Part shown: positions 23,161-31,499 of the stretch, piece after piece
How positions within the stretch are numbered: the first letter of the stretch is position 1
How the letters are laid out: each line of letters opens with the position of its first letter
From: CAYPZL01 sp964415045
GTDB taxonomy: Bacteria > Planctomycetota > Phycisphaerae > Sedimentisphaerales > Anaerobacaceae
Length of the DNA stretch: 36,196 nt
Assembly: GCA_964415045.1 (NCBI GenBank)
Contig: CAYPZL010000036.1
Span: 1 to 36,196, forward strand
Direction of reading: 5' to 3'
The notes under the pieces: generated by a model
The model's input: the letters and a program-made list of their open reading frames with translations, nothing else
The model's database searches: none
Told to the model about the DNA's origin: nothing
Position numbers and translations under genes: made by a program

Positions 23161-24222
23161 ATGATGAGTCGAACCAGTCAATCAAACCAGGACCAGCCCG
23201 GATGCCGTGCAAAGGACTCTCTGCTGGAGCAGGTGACGCCCATTGCCCGGCAGATCAATTGCCTCGACATCCGCCGGGTCGCCGATGTCTGCGTCAAGAA
23301 GATCCCGCTTCTTGTGGGGGCGAGGTTCGCGTCGCTGTACGTTTTGGATAAGACCAACGCCATCCTTCACCTGGTCCGTCACAATCACCCGTTTCCGATC
23401 AACAAGATCGTTTCGTTGAACCAGAGCCCGCCGTCGCCGATGGTGATGGCGGTCAAGGGCAAAGAGCTGATCTTGACGGGCAACATCGACACGCACACGC
23501 GGCCGGTCATCCGCCGGTCGCAGCGGGTGTTTGCGGAGAACTACGAGACGCCCAACTGCGCCATCATTCCGTTGATTTGTCACGAGCGGGTGGTGGGGGT
23601 CTTGAACCTGGCGGACAAGACGAATCCGCTGGTATTCAGTCGGGCCGACATAGCTCTGATCGAGCTGTTCGGCCAGCTCATCGGCGCTTCGATCGGGAAC
23701 ATTCGCCTCTTTGAAAAGATGCAGCGTCAGGCGACCACGGACGGGCTGACGGGCCTGATGAATCATAAAGCCTTCTACGAGGCATTGGAACGGGAACTCT
23801 GGCGCTCTCGCCGGTATGGGGGCACGATCTCGCTGATCATGGCGGACATCGACAATCTTAAGACGATCAATGACGAGTACGGTCACCGCGCCGGCGACGA
23901 GGTCATTAAGGAGATCAGCCGGCGGATTCGCGAGTGCATCCGCCAGATCGATCTGGCCGCACGCTACGGCGGAGACGAATTTGCCATTATCCTGCCCAGT
24001 ACCGGCCTGGAGGAGGCCGCCGTCGTCTCCGAGCGTATCGTGGAGATCGTCTCGCGGGCGCCGCTGACCTGGCACCAGGACCGGATTTCTCTCTCCATCA
24101 GCGCCGGTGTGGGGCAATACGGCGCCGACAGCAACCCGGAGGACATCACCAGCCGCTCGGACCAGGCCTTGTATGAAGCGAAACAGTCCGGCAAGAACCG
24201 CGTGAAGATGTTCCTGCCTTGA
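23161..24222 (+). CDS. GAF-GGDEF diguanylate cyclase
   Basis: A 353-residue protein that should make cyclic di-GMP from two GTP. Residues about 20-190 form a GAF-like sensor domain (VADVCVKKIPLLVGARFASLYVLD to FGQLIGASIGNIRLFEK). The cyclase domain follows, with TTDGLTGLMNHKAF, the metal-binding aspartate in MADIDNLKTIND, and an intact GGDEF active site (270-274). The inhibitory I-site R-x-x-D (R261-D264) lies the usual five residues before GGDEF, so product feedback is expected. No EAL domain and no membrane segment are seen. The start is uncertain: ATG 23161 or 23164, ATG 23146, or GTG 23116, which has AGGA ten bases upstream. Its place near FlgB/FlhG/sigma genes fits motility or surface-growth control, but this is inference. 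Confidence 0.9.
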   Translation: MMSRTSQSNQDQPGCRAKDSLLEQVTPIARQINCLDIRRVADVCVKKIPLLVGARFASLYVLDKTNAILHLVRHNHPFPINKIVSLNQSPPSPMVMAVKGKELILTGNIDTHTRPVIRRSQRVFAENYETPNCAIIPLICHERVVGVLNLADKTNPLVFSRADIALIELFGQLIGASIGNIRLFEKMQRQATTDGLTGLMNHKAFYEALERELWRSRRYGGTISLIMADIDNLKTINDEYGHRAGDEVIKEISRRIRECIRQIDLAARYGGDEFAIILPSTGLEEAAVVSERIVEIVSRAPLTWHQDRISLSISAGVGQYGADSNPEDITSRSDQALYEAKQSGKNRVKMFLP

Positions 24223-24388
24223 GGGCGCCCGGAAGCGGAACTGCTCAGACGCTGTGAGCATCCATTTGCATCACCCGGCTCACAGTACCCATCGGCCTTG
24301 AACCCAACCTGGTCTTCGGGGATATCCCTCCACTTGATCAAAAAGGAGGGGGCGGTGCGGAGGTTGGATTTGCGGGCGTGTCGCATTC

Positions 24389-24417
24389 TTGACAAGCGCC
24401 TGAGGGGCGGTTAAAAG
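24389..24417 (+). promoter_or_regulatory. Promoter for mlaE-mlaF-oxidoreductase operon
   Basis: TTGACA at 24389-24394 and TAAAAG at 24412-24417, spacer 17 nt with a GGGG run. It lies about 70 nt before the mlaE ATG. The -35 is perfect, the -10 weak (4/6). Confidence 0.55.
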
Positions 24418-24490
24418 ACGATGGAATTGTGGTGGCCGCCGAGAGATTCGGTTGCCGGTCCATTCGGGCCTCAAAGGTAGGGATGCAATA

Positions 24491-25303
24491 ATGATCGCAA
24501 CACTCGGATCGAAAGCCATTCAGGATGTGGTCAATGCCGGTCGTTTCGGAAGATTCGTGTGGCGGGCCACGGTGAGCTCCCTGCGTGGTTGCGCGAGAAG
24601 CCGCACCTACCCGCTCATCTGGAACCAGATGAATATTATCGGCGTGCGCAGCGTTCCCGTGATTATGATCACCGGTGCGTTCGTCGGGATGACGCTGGCG
24701 GTGCAGGCCTACGATCAGTTGGCGGGCATGGGTCTCGAGGAGCATCTGGGCGTGCTGATTAACATTTCGGTCGTGAAGGAACTGGGGCCCGTCCTGGCAG
24801 CGGTTATGCTGGCCGGCCGGATCGGGGGAGCCCTAACCGCTGAGCTGGGAACGATGAACGTGACCGAGCAAATCGACGCGATTCGAAGCATGGGGACCGA
24901 CCCCATTCGCTACCTGGTCGCGCCGCGTCTCCTGGCCTGCCTGCTGCTTACGCCCGTCTTGATCATTTACGCCGATTTGATGGGGGTCGTCGGCGGTGCC
25001 GTGGTCAGCTTTCTGCAATTGGGGATCAACAGTCGGGCCTACTGGCACTTCAGCGCCTACGGGGTCGAATTGTGGGACGTTTCCATCGGGGTGGTGAAAG
25101 GGTTCTTTTTCGGAGGAGCGATTGCCATCATCAGTTGCTACAAGGGTTTTACCTGCAAAGAAGGAGCGCACGGCGTCGGGCAAGCGTGTACGGAGGCTTT
25201 TGTCGCCAGTTTCATCTCGATCCTGGCGCTGGATTTCGCCCTGGCGGTCGTGTTCAAGAACGTCTACCAGACGTTCTGGCCTCTGAAGAGCCTCGTGGGG
25301 TAA
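24491..25303 (+). CDS. mlaE: MlaE-family lipid ABC transporter permease
   Basis: A 270-residue inner-membrane permease of the Mla/Mce type, which moves phospholipids or other lipids between membranes. Hydrophobic segments include VIMITGAFVGMTLAVQA, LLACLLLTPVLIIYADLMG and ASFISILALDFALAVVF. The family signatures ELGPVLAAVMLAGRIGGALTAELGTM and EQIDAIRSMGTDPIRYLVAPR are both present. ATG 24491 has TAGGG about eight bases upstream. mlaF follows after 56 bp. The usual third partner, an MCE-domain MlaD protein, is missing from the next position, where a large oxidoreductase gene lies instead. Confidence 0.93.
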   Translation: MIATLGSKAIQDVVNAGRFGRFVWRATVSSLRGCARSRTYPLIWNQMNIIGVRSVPVIMITGAFVGMTLAVQAYDQLAGMGLEEHLGVLINISVVKELGPVLAAVMLAGRIGGALTAELGTMNVTEQIDAIRSMGTDPIRYLVAPRLLACLLLTPVLIIYADLMGVVGGAVVSFLQLGINSRAYWHFSAYGVELWDVSIGVVKGFFFGGAIAIISCYKGFTCKEGAHGVGQACTEAFVASFISILALDFALAVVFKNVYQTFWPLKSLVG

Positions 25304-25359
25304 CAGGCCGTCACACCGGGTCTCCATCGGCCGCGGATGGGACAACGGGAGGACCGAAG

Positions 25360-26223
25360 TTGGAAGAACGAACAGAGCAGAAGCAGCCCAACGCCGGGTT
25401 CCATGATTCAGACACTGTCATGGAGGTCAAGGACCTCGTCAAGAGGTTTGGCCAGAAACTGGTCCTCGACCGGATCAACCTGGCGGTGGAGAAGGGCAAG
25501 ACGACCGCGGTAATCGGTGCCAGCGGGTGCGGAAAGACCGTGCTGATAAAACACTTCATCGCGTTGCTGAGGCCGACGGAAGGCCAGGTGTATTTCAAGG
25601 GCCAGCGAATCGACAATCGCGGCGAACGGGAGCTGAGCCAGGTGCGTACCCAGTTTGGCTACCTCTTCCAGGAGGGGGCGCTCTTCGACAGCATGACGGT
25701 TGCCGAGAACATCATGTTTCCGATCCGGCAGCATCACAGAATCCGGCGCTGGAGCGAGGTCGAAGACCTCGTCAAGGCCAAGCTGGCGATGGTGGGACTG
25801 GACGGATTCCAGTACTATCATCCCGCCAATCTTTCCGGCGGGCAGCGCAAGCGCGTCGCGCTGGCCCGCGCCATCGCCTTGAATCCGGAGGTGATTCTGT
25901 ACGACGAGCCTACGACGGGGCTCGATCCCATTCGCTCGGATATCATCAACGAACTCATTCTCAAGCTCGAGCGCGAGCTCGGGGTCACCAGCGTGGTCGT
26001 GACACACGATATGAAGAGCGCGTACAAGGTCGCCGACCGCATCATCATGCTCCACAACGGCAAGATCATTGCCGACGGGAACGCCGACGTGATTCGAGAC
26101 CATCCTCACCCGATCGTCCAGCAGTTCATTCACGGTGAGGTCAGTGAGGACGACCTGGCCGTTCTGCGGATGAGCGGGGAGATTGCGAACTCGCAGTTTT
26201 CCCCGCGCGATTTTCAGAAGTAG
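25360..26223 (+). CDS. mlaF: MlaF-family lipid ABC transporter ATPase
   Basis: The 287-residue ATP-binding partner of MlaE. Walker A is GASGCGKT (53-60), the signature LSGGQ starts at 158, and Walker B is VILYDEPTTGLDP with D182-E183. FGYLFQEGALFDSMTVAENI is the typical Mla-type Q-loop region. An N-terminal extension of about 20 polar residues precedes VMEVKDLVKRF. I chose the TTG at 25360 because GGGAGG lies seven bases upstream; ATG 25420 is an alternative that would trim those residues but has no ribosome site. Expected to sit on the cytoplasmic face bound to MlaE. Confidence 0.92.
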   Translation: MEERTEQKQPNAGFHDSDTVMEVKDLVKRFGQKLVLDRINLAVEKGKTTAVIGASGCGKTVLIKHFIALLRPTEGQVYFKGQRIDNRGERELSQVRTQFGYLFQEGALFDSMTVAENIMFPIRQHHRIRRWSEVEDLVKAKLAMVGLDGFQYYHPANLSGGQRKRVALARAIALNPEVILYDEPTTGLDPIRSDIINELILKLERELGVTSVVVTHDMKSAYKVADRIIMLHNGKIIADGNADVIRDHPHPIVQQFIHGEVSEDDLAVLRMSGEIANSQFSPRDFQK

Positions 26224-26285
26224 ACCGTACGCCCGACAGCAGGCGGCGCGCCAAAGAACCTTCACCCCATTCTCGGTAGGACAGC

Positions 26286-29150
26286 ATGAAGCAGGAACCA
26301 ACAACGACAGCGGCGTCACTGAAGACCCTCGTGCAGGGCGACGTGTTCACGGACGTGATTCACCGCGTCGCCTTCAGCACCGACGCCAGTATCTACCGCA
26401 TCGTTCCGGAATGCGTCGTCGCCCCGCGAAACGTCGATGACGTTGTGGCGGCGGTGCGGTACGCGGCCGAGAACGGCCTGCCGGTCGCGGCCCGGGGCGC
26501 CGGCAGCGGTCTGGCCGGTGAATCCCTCTGCCGCGGCGTCGTTCTGGATATGACCCGTTACACGAAGCGAATCCTCGAGATCGAGGGCGACGGTGAGACG
26601 GTGACCTGCGAGCCGGGCGTTGCGCTGGACGAGCTGAACCAGCGGCTCGCCGGGTTGGGGCGCAAGATCGGCCCCGATCCCTCCAGCGCCAACCGCGCCA
26701 CGGTGGGCGGCTGCGTCGCGAACAACGCAACCGGCTCTCATTCTCTGCAATACGGGCATATGGGCCGGTACGTGGAACGCGTCGAAGCGGTCCTGGCCGA
26801 CGGCAGCGTGGCCACGTTTGAGAACGACGTGAACGCCGCGCAGGCGCAGGGCGACAACGGCGATTCTCTGGCGCGGACGTGCTGGTCGCTGCTCTCGGCG
26901 AATCAGAGCGTCATCGAAAAGGCGTTGCCGGTGACGAAACGGAATCGCAGCGGCTACAATATCGCGGGGATCTGTCACGACAACGCCATCGACATGGCAC
27001 GTCTGCTGGCCGGTTCGGAGGGGACGCTGGCCGTGTTCACGAAGATCACGCTGCGAACGGTCCCTCTGCCGCCGGCCAAGGGCCTGCTGCAACTGGAATT
27101 CGACTCGCTCGAACAGATGGCCCGGGCGGTTCCGGTGATCGTCAAGACGGCTCCGGCGACCTGCGAGCTGATGGAGGAATCGCTCATCGAGATGGCCATC
27201 GACCAGCTCCCCGAGTACAGAGACATTCTGCCGGCCGGCGCCGCAGCGGTGCTGCTCGTCGAGCACGTGGGCGAATCCGAGGTTGAGGTGCGCGAGAAGA
27301 TCGCCGCGACCGATCTGGCCGTAGGAAAAAACGCCACGGGACGCACCATCATCACCGACCCGGACGCCCAGAAGCGGGTCTGGAAATCGCGCAAGGACGC
27401 CGGTCCGCTGCTCTATCGCCATCGCAGCCGCAAGCATCCCGCCGAGTTCATGGAAGACGTGAGCGTGGACCACACCCGCCTGGCCGATTACATCGCGGGG
27501 CTGGAGAAGATTTCGCAGAAATACAAGATGAGCATGACCTACTTCGGCCACGCCGGCGACGGCGAGCTGCACGTGCGTCCCTATCTCGACCTGGGCGATC
27601 CCGAGGACAGGGACAAGATGCGGGCCATGGCCGAGGAGGTCTTCACGCTGGCCTGGTCGCTGGGCGGCTCCATCAGCGGCGAGCACGCCGACGGTCTGGT
27701 CCGGGCCGCCTACGTCCGACGCCAGTACGGCGACGAATACTACGAGCTGCTCAGGAAGGTCAAGGAGGCCTTCGATCCGGAAGGGCGGATGAATCCGGGC
27801 AAGATTCTCAACGACGATCCGGACATCATGTTCAAGGACCTTCGTCGCGTCCATCGTATCAAGCCCGAGAGGGCCAGGTCGGAGCTGTCCTTCAGGGACA
27901 ACGAGCTGGAGCTGGAGCTGGAGCAATGTTACGGCTGCGGGCTCTGCCTGAGCCGGGACCCGGTGAATCGCATGTGTCCCGTGTTTCGGGCCACCGACGA
28001 GGAGCTCGGCAGCTCGCGGGCCAAGGCGAACCTGCTCAATTACTGGGCCTCCGGGCAGCTTACAGATGAGGATTTCGAGTCGCCCGAGTTTCGCAAGTTC
28101 CTGGACCTGTGCGTCAACTGCAAGATGTGCCAGCAGCAGTGTCCCTCGGGCGTGGACGTGTCCATGCTGATGACGGCGGCGCGGGCCGAGTACGTGCGGC
28201 GCAAGGGGTTGCGGCGGACGGAAATGGCGCTGAGTCACAACCGCTATCTCAGCCTGATGGGCGGTCTTTTCGCTCCGCTCTCGAATTGGTTTATGGGTCT
28301 GGCTCCGTTCCAATGGATGCTGGAGAAGACGGTCGGCATCGACCGCCGGCGCGGCATGCCGCGTTTCCGTCGCGGCTCGTTCCTGAAGGCGGGCCGGGCG
28401 TACCTGGCTCGATGCGAGCCCATCGCCGAGCCGGTGGATAAGGTGGCGTATTTCGTCGACACGTACGCCAACCACAACGACCACGAGCTTGGATTCGCCG
28501 TGCTCGAGGTCTTGCGCCACAACGACGTCGAGGTCGTCCTGCCCGATCAACGGCCGGCCCCGCTACCCGCGATCGTCTACGGAGACGTCAAGACCGCCCG
28601 CCGCGATTTGTCGTACAATGTCAGGCACCTCGCCGAGGCGGTGCGCTCCGGCTGCAAGATCGTCTGCTCCGAGCCGAGTGCCGCCCTGTGTCTGCGCGAG
28701 GAGCTGCGCCATTACGTCATCGGCGACGAGGCCGAGATGGTCTCGAAGAACACCTGCGAATTGATGAATTACCTCTCCGATCTGCGCCGGCAGGGCAGAC
28801 TAAAACCGGCGACGAACGCGGAGAAGGAGAAGTTCGTCTATCATCTCCCGTGCCATCTCTGCGGTGTCGGGGACGATACGGTTTCGCTGCACCTCCTGCA
28901 GGAGCACTTCAAAGTGGACGTCACCGACCTGCACGCCGGCTGCTGCGGGCTTTCCGGCACCTTCGGCATGCAGAAGAAGAACTACGATCTCTCCGCCGAC
29001 ATCTCCGCGCCCCTGAAAGCCGCCCTCCAGGCCGCACCCACCCAAAACGTCCTAACCGAATGCGCCGCCTGCAAAATGCAAATCGAACACCTCGCCACTA
29101 CAGCAGTCCAGCATCCGGCCAAACTGATAGCCCGCGCCTACGGCCTGTAG
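26286..29150 (+). CDS. FAD/iron-sulfur oxidoreductase (D-lactate/glycolate/2-hydroxy acid dehydrogenase type)
   Basis: A 954-residue single-chain enzyme that probably oxidises a 2-hydroxy acid and passes electrons to a quinone or ferredoxin. Domain 1 (about 40-240) is a VAO-type FAD-binding domain with ARGAGSGLAGES and GRKIGPDPSSANRATVGGC. The FAD-oxidase C domain continues to about residue 510. Two [4Fe-4S] motifs follow: C548-C551-C554-C563 and C609-C612-C615-C619. The C-terminal part is GlpC/LldE-like with a CCG motif at C886-C887 (HAGCCGLSG) and a later CAAC. The first CCG site expected in such proteins is missing: the region at Q755 reads QRPAPLPAIVYGD. ATG 26286 has AGGA five bases upstream. 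It follows mlaF by 62 bp; a link to lipid transport is not obvious. Confidence 0.88.
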   Translation: MKQEPTTTAASLKTLVQGDVFTDVIHRVAFSTDASIYRIVPECVVAPRNVDDVVAAVRYAAENGLPVAARGAGSGLAGESLCRGVVLDMTRYTKRILEIEGDGETVTCEPGVALDELNQRLAGLGRKIGPDPSSANRATVGGCVANNATGSHSLQYGHMGRYVERVEAVLADGSVATFENDVNAAQAQGDNGDSLARTCWSLLSANQSVIEKALPVTKRNRSGYNIAGICHDNAIDMARLLAGSEGTLAVFTKITLRTVPLPPAKGLLQLEFDSLEQMARAVPVIVKTAPATCELMEESLIEMAIDQLPEYRDILPAGAAAVLLVEHVGESEVEVREKIAATDLAVGKNATGRTIITDPDAQKRVWKSRKDAGPLLYRHRSRKHPAEFMEDVSVDHTRLADYIAGLEKISQKYKMSMTYFGHAGDGELHVRPYLDLGDPEDRDKMRAMAEEVFTLAWSLGGSISGEHADGLVRAAYVRRQYGDEYYELLRKVKEAFDPEGRMNPGKILNDDPDIMFKDLRRVHRIKPERARSELSFRDNELELELEQCYGCGLCLSRDPVNRMCPVFRATDEELGSSRAKANLLNYWASGQLTDEDFESPEFRKFLDLCVNCKMCQQQCPSGVDVSMLMTAARAEYVRRKGLRRTEMALSHNRYLSLMGGLFAPLSNWFMGLAPFQWMLEKTVGIDRRRGMPRFRRGSFLKAGRAYLARCEPIAEPVDKVAYFVDTYANHNDHELGFAVLEVLRHNDVEVVLPDQRPAPLPAIVYGDVKTARRDLSYNVRHLAEAVRSGCKIVCSEPSAALCLREELRHYVIGDEAEMVSKNTCELMNYLSDLRRQGRLKPATNAEKEKFVYHLPCHLCGVGDDTVSLHLLQEHFKVDVTDLHAGCCGLSGTFGMQKKNYDLSADISAPLKAALQAAPTQNVLTECAACKMQIEHLATTAVQHPAKLIARAYGL

Positions 29151-29240
29151 CGCGGGCGCCCGCAGCTTCGCACGGAAGCCGGCTCACTCGTGACGTTGTG
29201 TCCCGGCCTCATACGAATTGCGATTGCTCTTTGCGCAGCT

Positions 29241-29341
29241 TGTCATCCTGAACGAAGCGCATCGCAATGAAGGATCTGGCCTGCGTACGCAAGAAACTCC
29301 CATTCTCAGCCCAGATCGTTCGCCTATGGCTCAGGATGACA
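29241..29341. repeat. 101-bp element bounded by perfect 11-bp inverted repeats
   Basis: TGTCATCCTGA at 29241-29251 and TCAGGATGACA at 29331-29341 enclose 79 bp with no gene. The termini and the AATGAAGGATCTGGC segment resemble a dispersed repeat seen between genes in many bacteria. It lies between two convergent genes. A small non-autonomous element or structured intergenic repeat is plausible. A palindrome GCGGGCGCCCGC at 29152-29163 sits just upstream. Confidence 0.5.
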
Positions 29342-29375
29342 GAGGCGTATCTCGCGATATCTCTCCGAATCCGTA

Positions 29376-30311
29376 TTATTTGAATTCGACGATGGGTTTG
29401 ATGGTCTGGCCGAAGATCTCCGAGGCTCTCTCGACGAAGGGCCCGACACCTTCCTTGAACCAGGCGGGTTTCTGGGTTTGGATTTTGCCGATGACGTAGT
29501 AACCGACGGCCATGATGGCCGGGTAGCTCGCGTTTGCCGGCAGGGGGACGTTGAGACGCTCAGTGCCGAAGGAGGTGTTCTCGCGGCCAAAGGCCATGAA
29601 CAGTTCACCCGGTGTTTCGACCACGGTGGTGGCGTGTTTGGTTTGCTCCCACGTGAAGACGTCGCGGGCCACGCGCCGGCCGAACAGCTCCACGAACTTG
29701 GTCGTCAGCATGATACGGATCAGCTCGAATTCCTCGGGGACAAGGAGGTAGAAGGCGTCGAAGTCCCCCAGTTTCCTGTCAAAGGCGGTCAGCGTCGGAT
29801 CGACCACGTCGGTGATGTGGCGGCGGATCTTCTGCGCCTCGGCGGCCGGGTCGGCTACGAGCGTTCCCATCATCATGCCCATGTACGTGGACGTGTTGTA
29901 CGTGTAGGGCTCCGGCAGGCTCGGGAAAATGTGCAGCTCGTCCACGTCGTCTTTGGCCAGTGGAGCGGGGTTGGCGGTGAACAACAGGACCGGCAGCCCC
30001 TTGGGCTTGACCTCGCGGGCAATGATGGGGGCGTGCTTGCCGCCGGAGGCCGACAGAAGGACGACGCCGTCGATGCTATCGACGGCATCCAGCTTGTCTT
30101 TGAACGTGCCCTCATCGGCGTATACGGCGTCCTTGTCGTCGAAAATGATCTTGCCGGTGGCGATGGCGTTGCCGCTGCCCACGACCAGGGGTCTCTTGAA
30201 CCGGCTCAGGTCGGGCTTGGGGAACGTCGTGGCGGGATCGGCAAAAAGATCCAGCGCGTTCATCACACACTCGTCCAGGTCGATCAATGACTTCGCGTCG
30301 AAGTTGCTCAT
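29376..30311 (-). CDS. SIS-domain (sugar isomerase-like) protein
   Basis: A 311-residue cytoplasmic protein with features of the SIS (sugar isomerase) fold. VVGSGNAIATGKIIF near residues 43-57 and GVVLLSASGGKHAPII near 82-97 are the Gly/Ser-rich phosphate-binding loops typical of such domains, followed by GLPVLLFTANP. The second half (DAFYLLVPEEFELIRIMLTTKF, then FVELFGRRVARDVF) resembles the second SIS half of phosphosugar-binding proteins. No isomerase-specific histidine-glutamate pair could be assigned, so it may bind rather than convert its sugar phosphate. ATG 30311 is preceded by AGGAG five bases upstream. Divergent from the amrS operon. Confidence 0.65.
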   Translation of the reverse strand: MSNFDAKSLIDLDECVMNALDLFADPATTFPKPDLSRFKRPLVVGSGNAIATGKIIFDDKDAVYADEGTFKDKLDAVDSIDGVVLLSASGGKHAPIIAREVKPKGLPVLLFTANPAPLAKDDVDELHIFPSLPEPYTYNTSTYMGMMMGTLVADPAAEAQKIRRHITDVVDPTLTAFDRKLGDFDAFYLLVPEEFELIRIMLTTKFVELFGRRVARDVFTWEQTKHATTVVETPGELFMAFGRENTSFGTERLNVPLPANASYPAIMAVGYYVIGKIQTQKPAWFKEGVGPFVERASEIFGQTIKPIVEFK

Positions 30312-30390
30312 TCGTGCTCCTATTCTTGCTCACTGACTCCAGGCAAAACAGATATCGGACCGATGCGGTCGCCCCCGGGGCGCATCACCG

Positions 30391-30419
30391 TTGATTTCGG
30401 TCGGGGTATTCTATATAGT
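30391..30419 (+). promoter_or_regulatory. Promoter for amrS-pdxB-folP operon
   Basis: TTGATT at 30391-30396 and TATAGT at 30414-30419 with a 17-nt spacer; 9 of 12 consensus positions. It lies about 40 nt before the amrS start and is oriented into the operon. Confidence 0.6.
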
Positions 30420-30458
30420 GAGGCCCTGGGATGACAGTTCATTTTTCCGGAATTTGCC

Positions 30459-31493
30459 ATGGGTGCAGAAAAAGGGCTCAGGGAGGCGGTGCTGTGGGAC
30501 GGTGCCGAGGGCAGGCAGGTGCAGTGTAAGCTGTGCCGGTTCCGCTGCCGGATTGCCGACGGCGAGGTGGGGCATTGCTGCGTGCGGAAAAACATCGGGG
30601 GCACGCTCTATTCGCTGGTGTACGACAAGGTCTGTGCGGCCAACGCCGACCCGATCGAGAAGAAGCCGCTCTTTCATTTCCAGCCGGGAACACGGAGTTT
30701 CTCGGTGGCGACCGTCGGCTGCAATTTCCGTTGCGAGTTCTGCCAGAACTGGCAGATCAGCCAGGCGGCCCTCGACACCGGGCGCGTTGACGGCGAGGCG
30801 ATTTCGCCCGAGCGGATCGTGGCGGCCGCCGTCGGCGCCGGGTGCAAGAGCATCGCCTATACCTACACCGAACCGACGGTTTTCATGGAGCTGTGCCACG
30901 ACTGCGGGCGGCTGGCGAAGGAGCGGGGCCTGGCCAACGTATTCGTCAGCAACGGCTACATGACGCCCGAGGCTCTCGATTTCGCCGCCGACTGGCTCGA
31001 CGGGATCAACGTGGACCTGAAGGCCTTCAGCGACGGGTATTATCGCCGGCTCTGCAAGGCGCGCCTCGAGGGCGTGCTCGATACCATCGCCTACATCGCC
31101 GGGCAGACTTCTATCTGGCTGGAGGTCACGACCCTGCTGCTGCCCGGGGAAAACGACTCGGCCGACGAGCTCAAGCATCTCGCGGAGTTTCTGGTCGAGA
31201 AGGCCGGCCCGGACGTTCCCTGGCACATCAGCCGGTTTTATCCGCAGTACAAATACGGCGGCACGGAGGGCACGCCGCTTGAGGCGATGCGGCGGGCCGA
31301 GGAGATCGGCCGGGCGGCCGGCCTGCGCTACGTCTATCTCGGCAATGCGCCGGGCGCGAAATCGGAGAGCACGTTCTGCTACAACTGCGGCCGCATGCTC
31401 ATCGAGCGGCTCGGATATCGCATCGCCGCCAACGATATTGAAGATTCCAAATGCCCGGATTGCGGCGCCGAGATCGCCGGGGTGGATTTGTAG
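30459..31493 (+). CDS. amrS: AmmeMemoRadiSam-type radical SAM enzyme
   Basis: A 344-residue radical SAM protein of the AmrS family (related to pyruvate formate-lyase activating enzymes). The N-terminal cysteine-rich segment CKLCRFRCRIADGEVGHCCV precedes the radical SAM cluster motif CNFRCEFC (C88, C92, C95). YTYTEPTVFME and NVFVSNGYMTPEAL are AmrS hallmarks, and ISRFYPQYKY follows. A C-terminal rubredoxin-like knuckle pair (CYNCGRML, CPDCGAEIAG) suggests an extra zinc or iron site. In many genomes AmrS is encoded with AMMECR1 (AmrA) and Memo (AmrB) proteins; neither is here. The ATG at 30459 lacks a strong ribosome site. pdxB begins 6 bp after its stop. Confidence 0.9.
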   Translation: MGAEKGLREAVLWDGAEGRQVQCKLCRFRCRIADGEVGHCCVRKNIGGTLYSLVYDKVCAANADPIEKKPLFHFQPGTRSFSVATVGCNFRCEFCQNWQISQAALDTGRVDGEAISPERIVAAAVGAGCKSIAYTYTEPTVFMELCHDCGRLAKERGLANVFVSNGYMTPEALDFAADWLDGINVDLKAFSDGYYRRLCKARLEGVLDTIAYIAGQTSIWLEVTTLLLPGENDSADELKHLAEFLVEKAGPDVPWHISRFYPQYKYGGTEGTPLEAMRRAEEIGRAAGLRYVYLGNAPGAKSESTFCYNCGRMLIERLGYRIAANDIEDSKCPDCGAEIAGVDL

Positions 31494-31499
31494 GATGCC

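Noticed and set aside
26316..28550. 744-codon open frame antisense to the FAD/Fe-S oxidoreductase
   Set aside because: A histidine-, arginine- and valine-rich shadow of a real gene in high-GC DNA; no domain or ribosome site.
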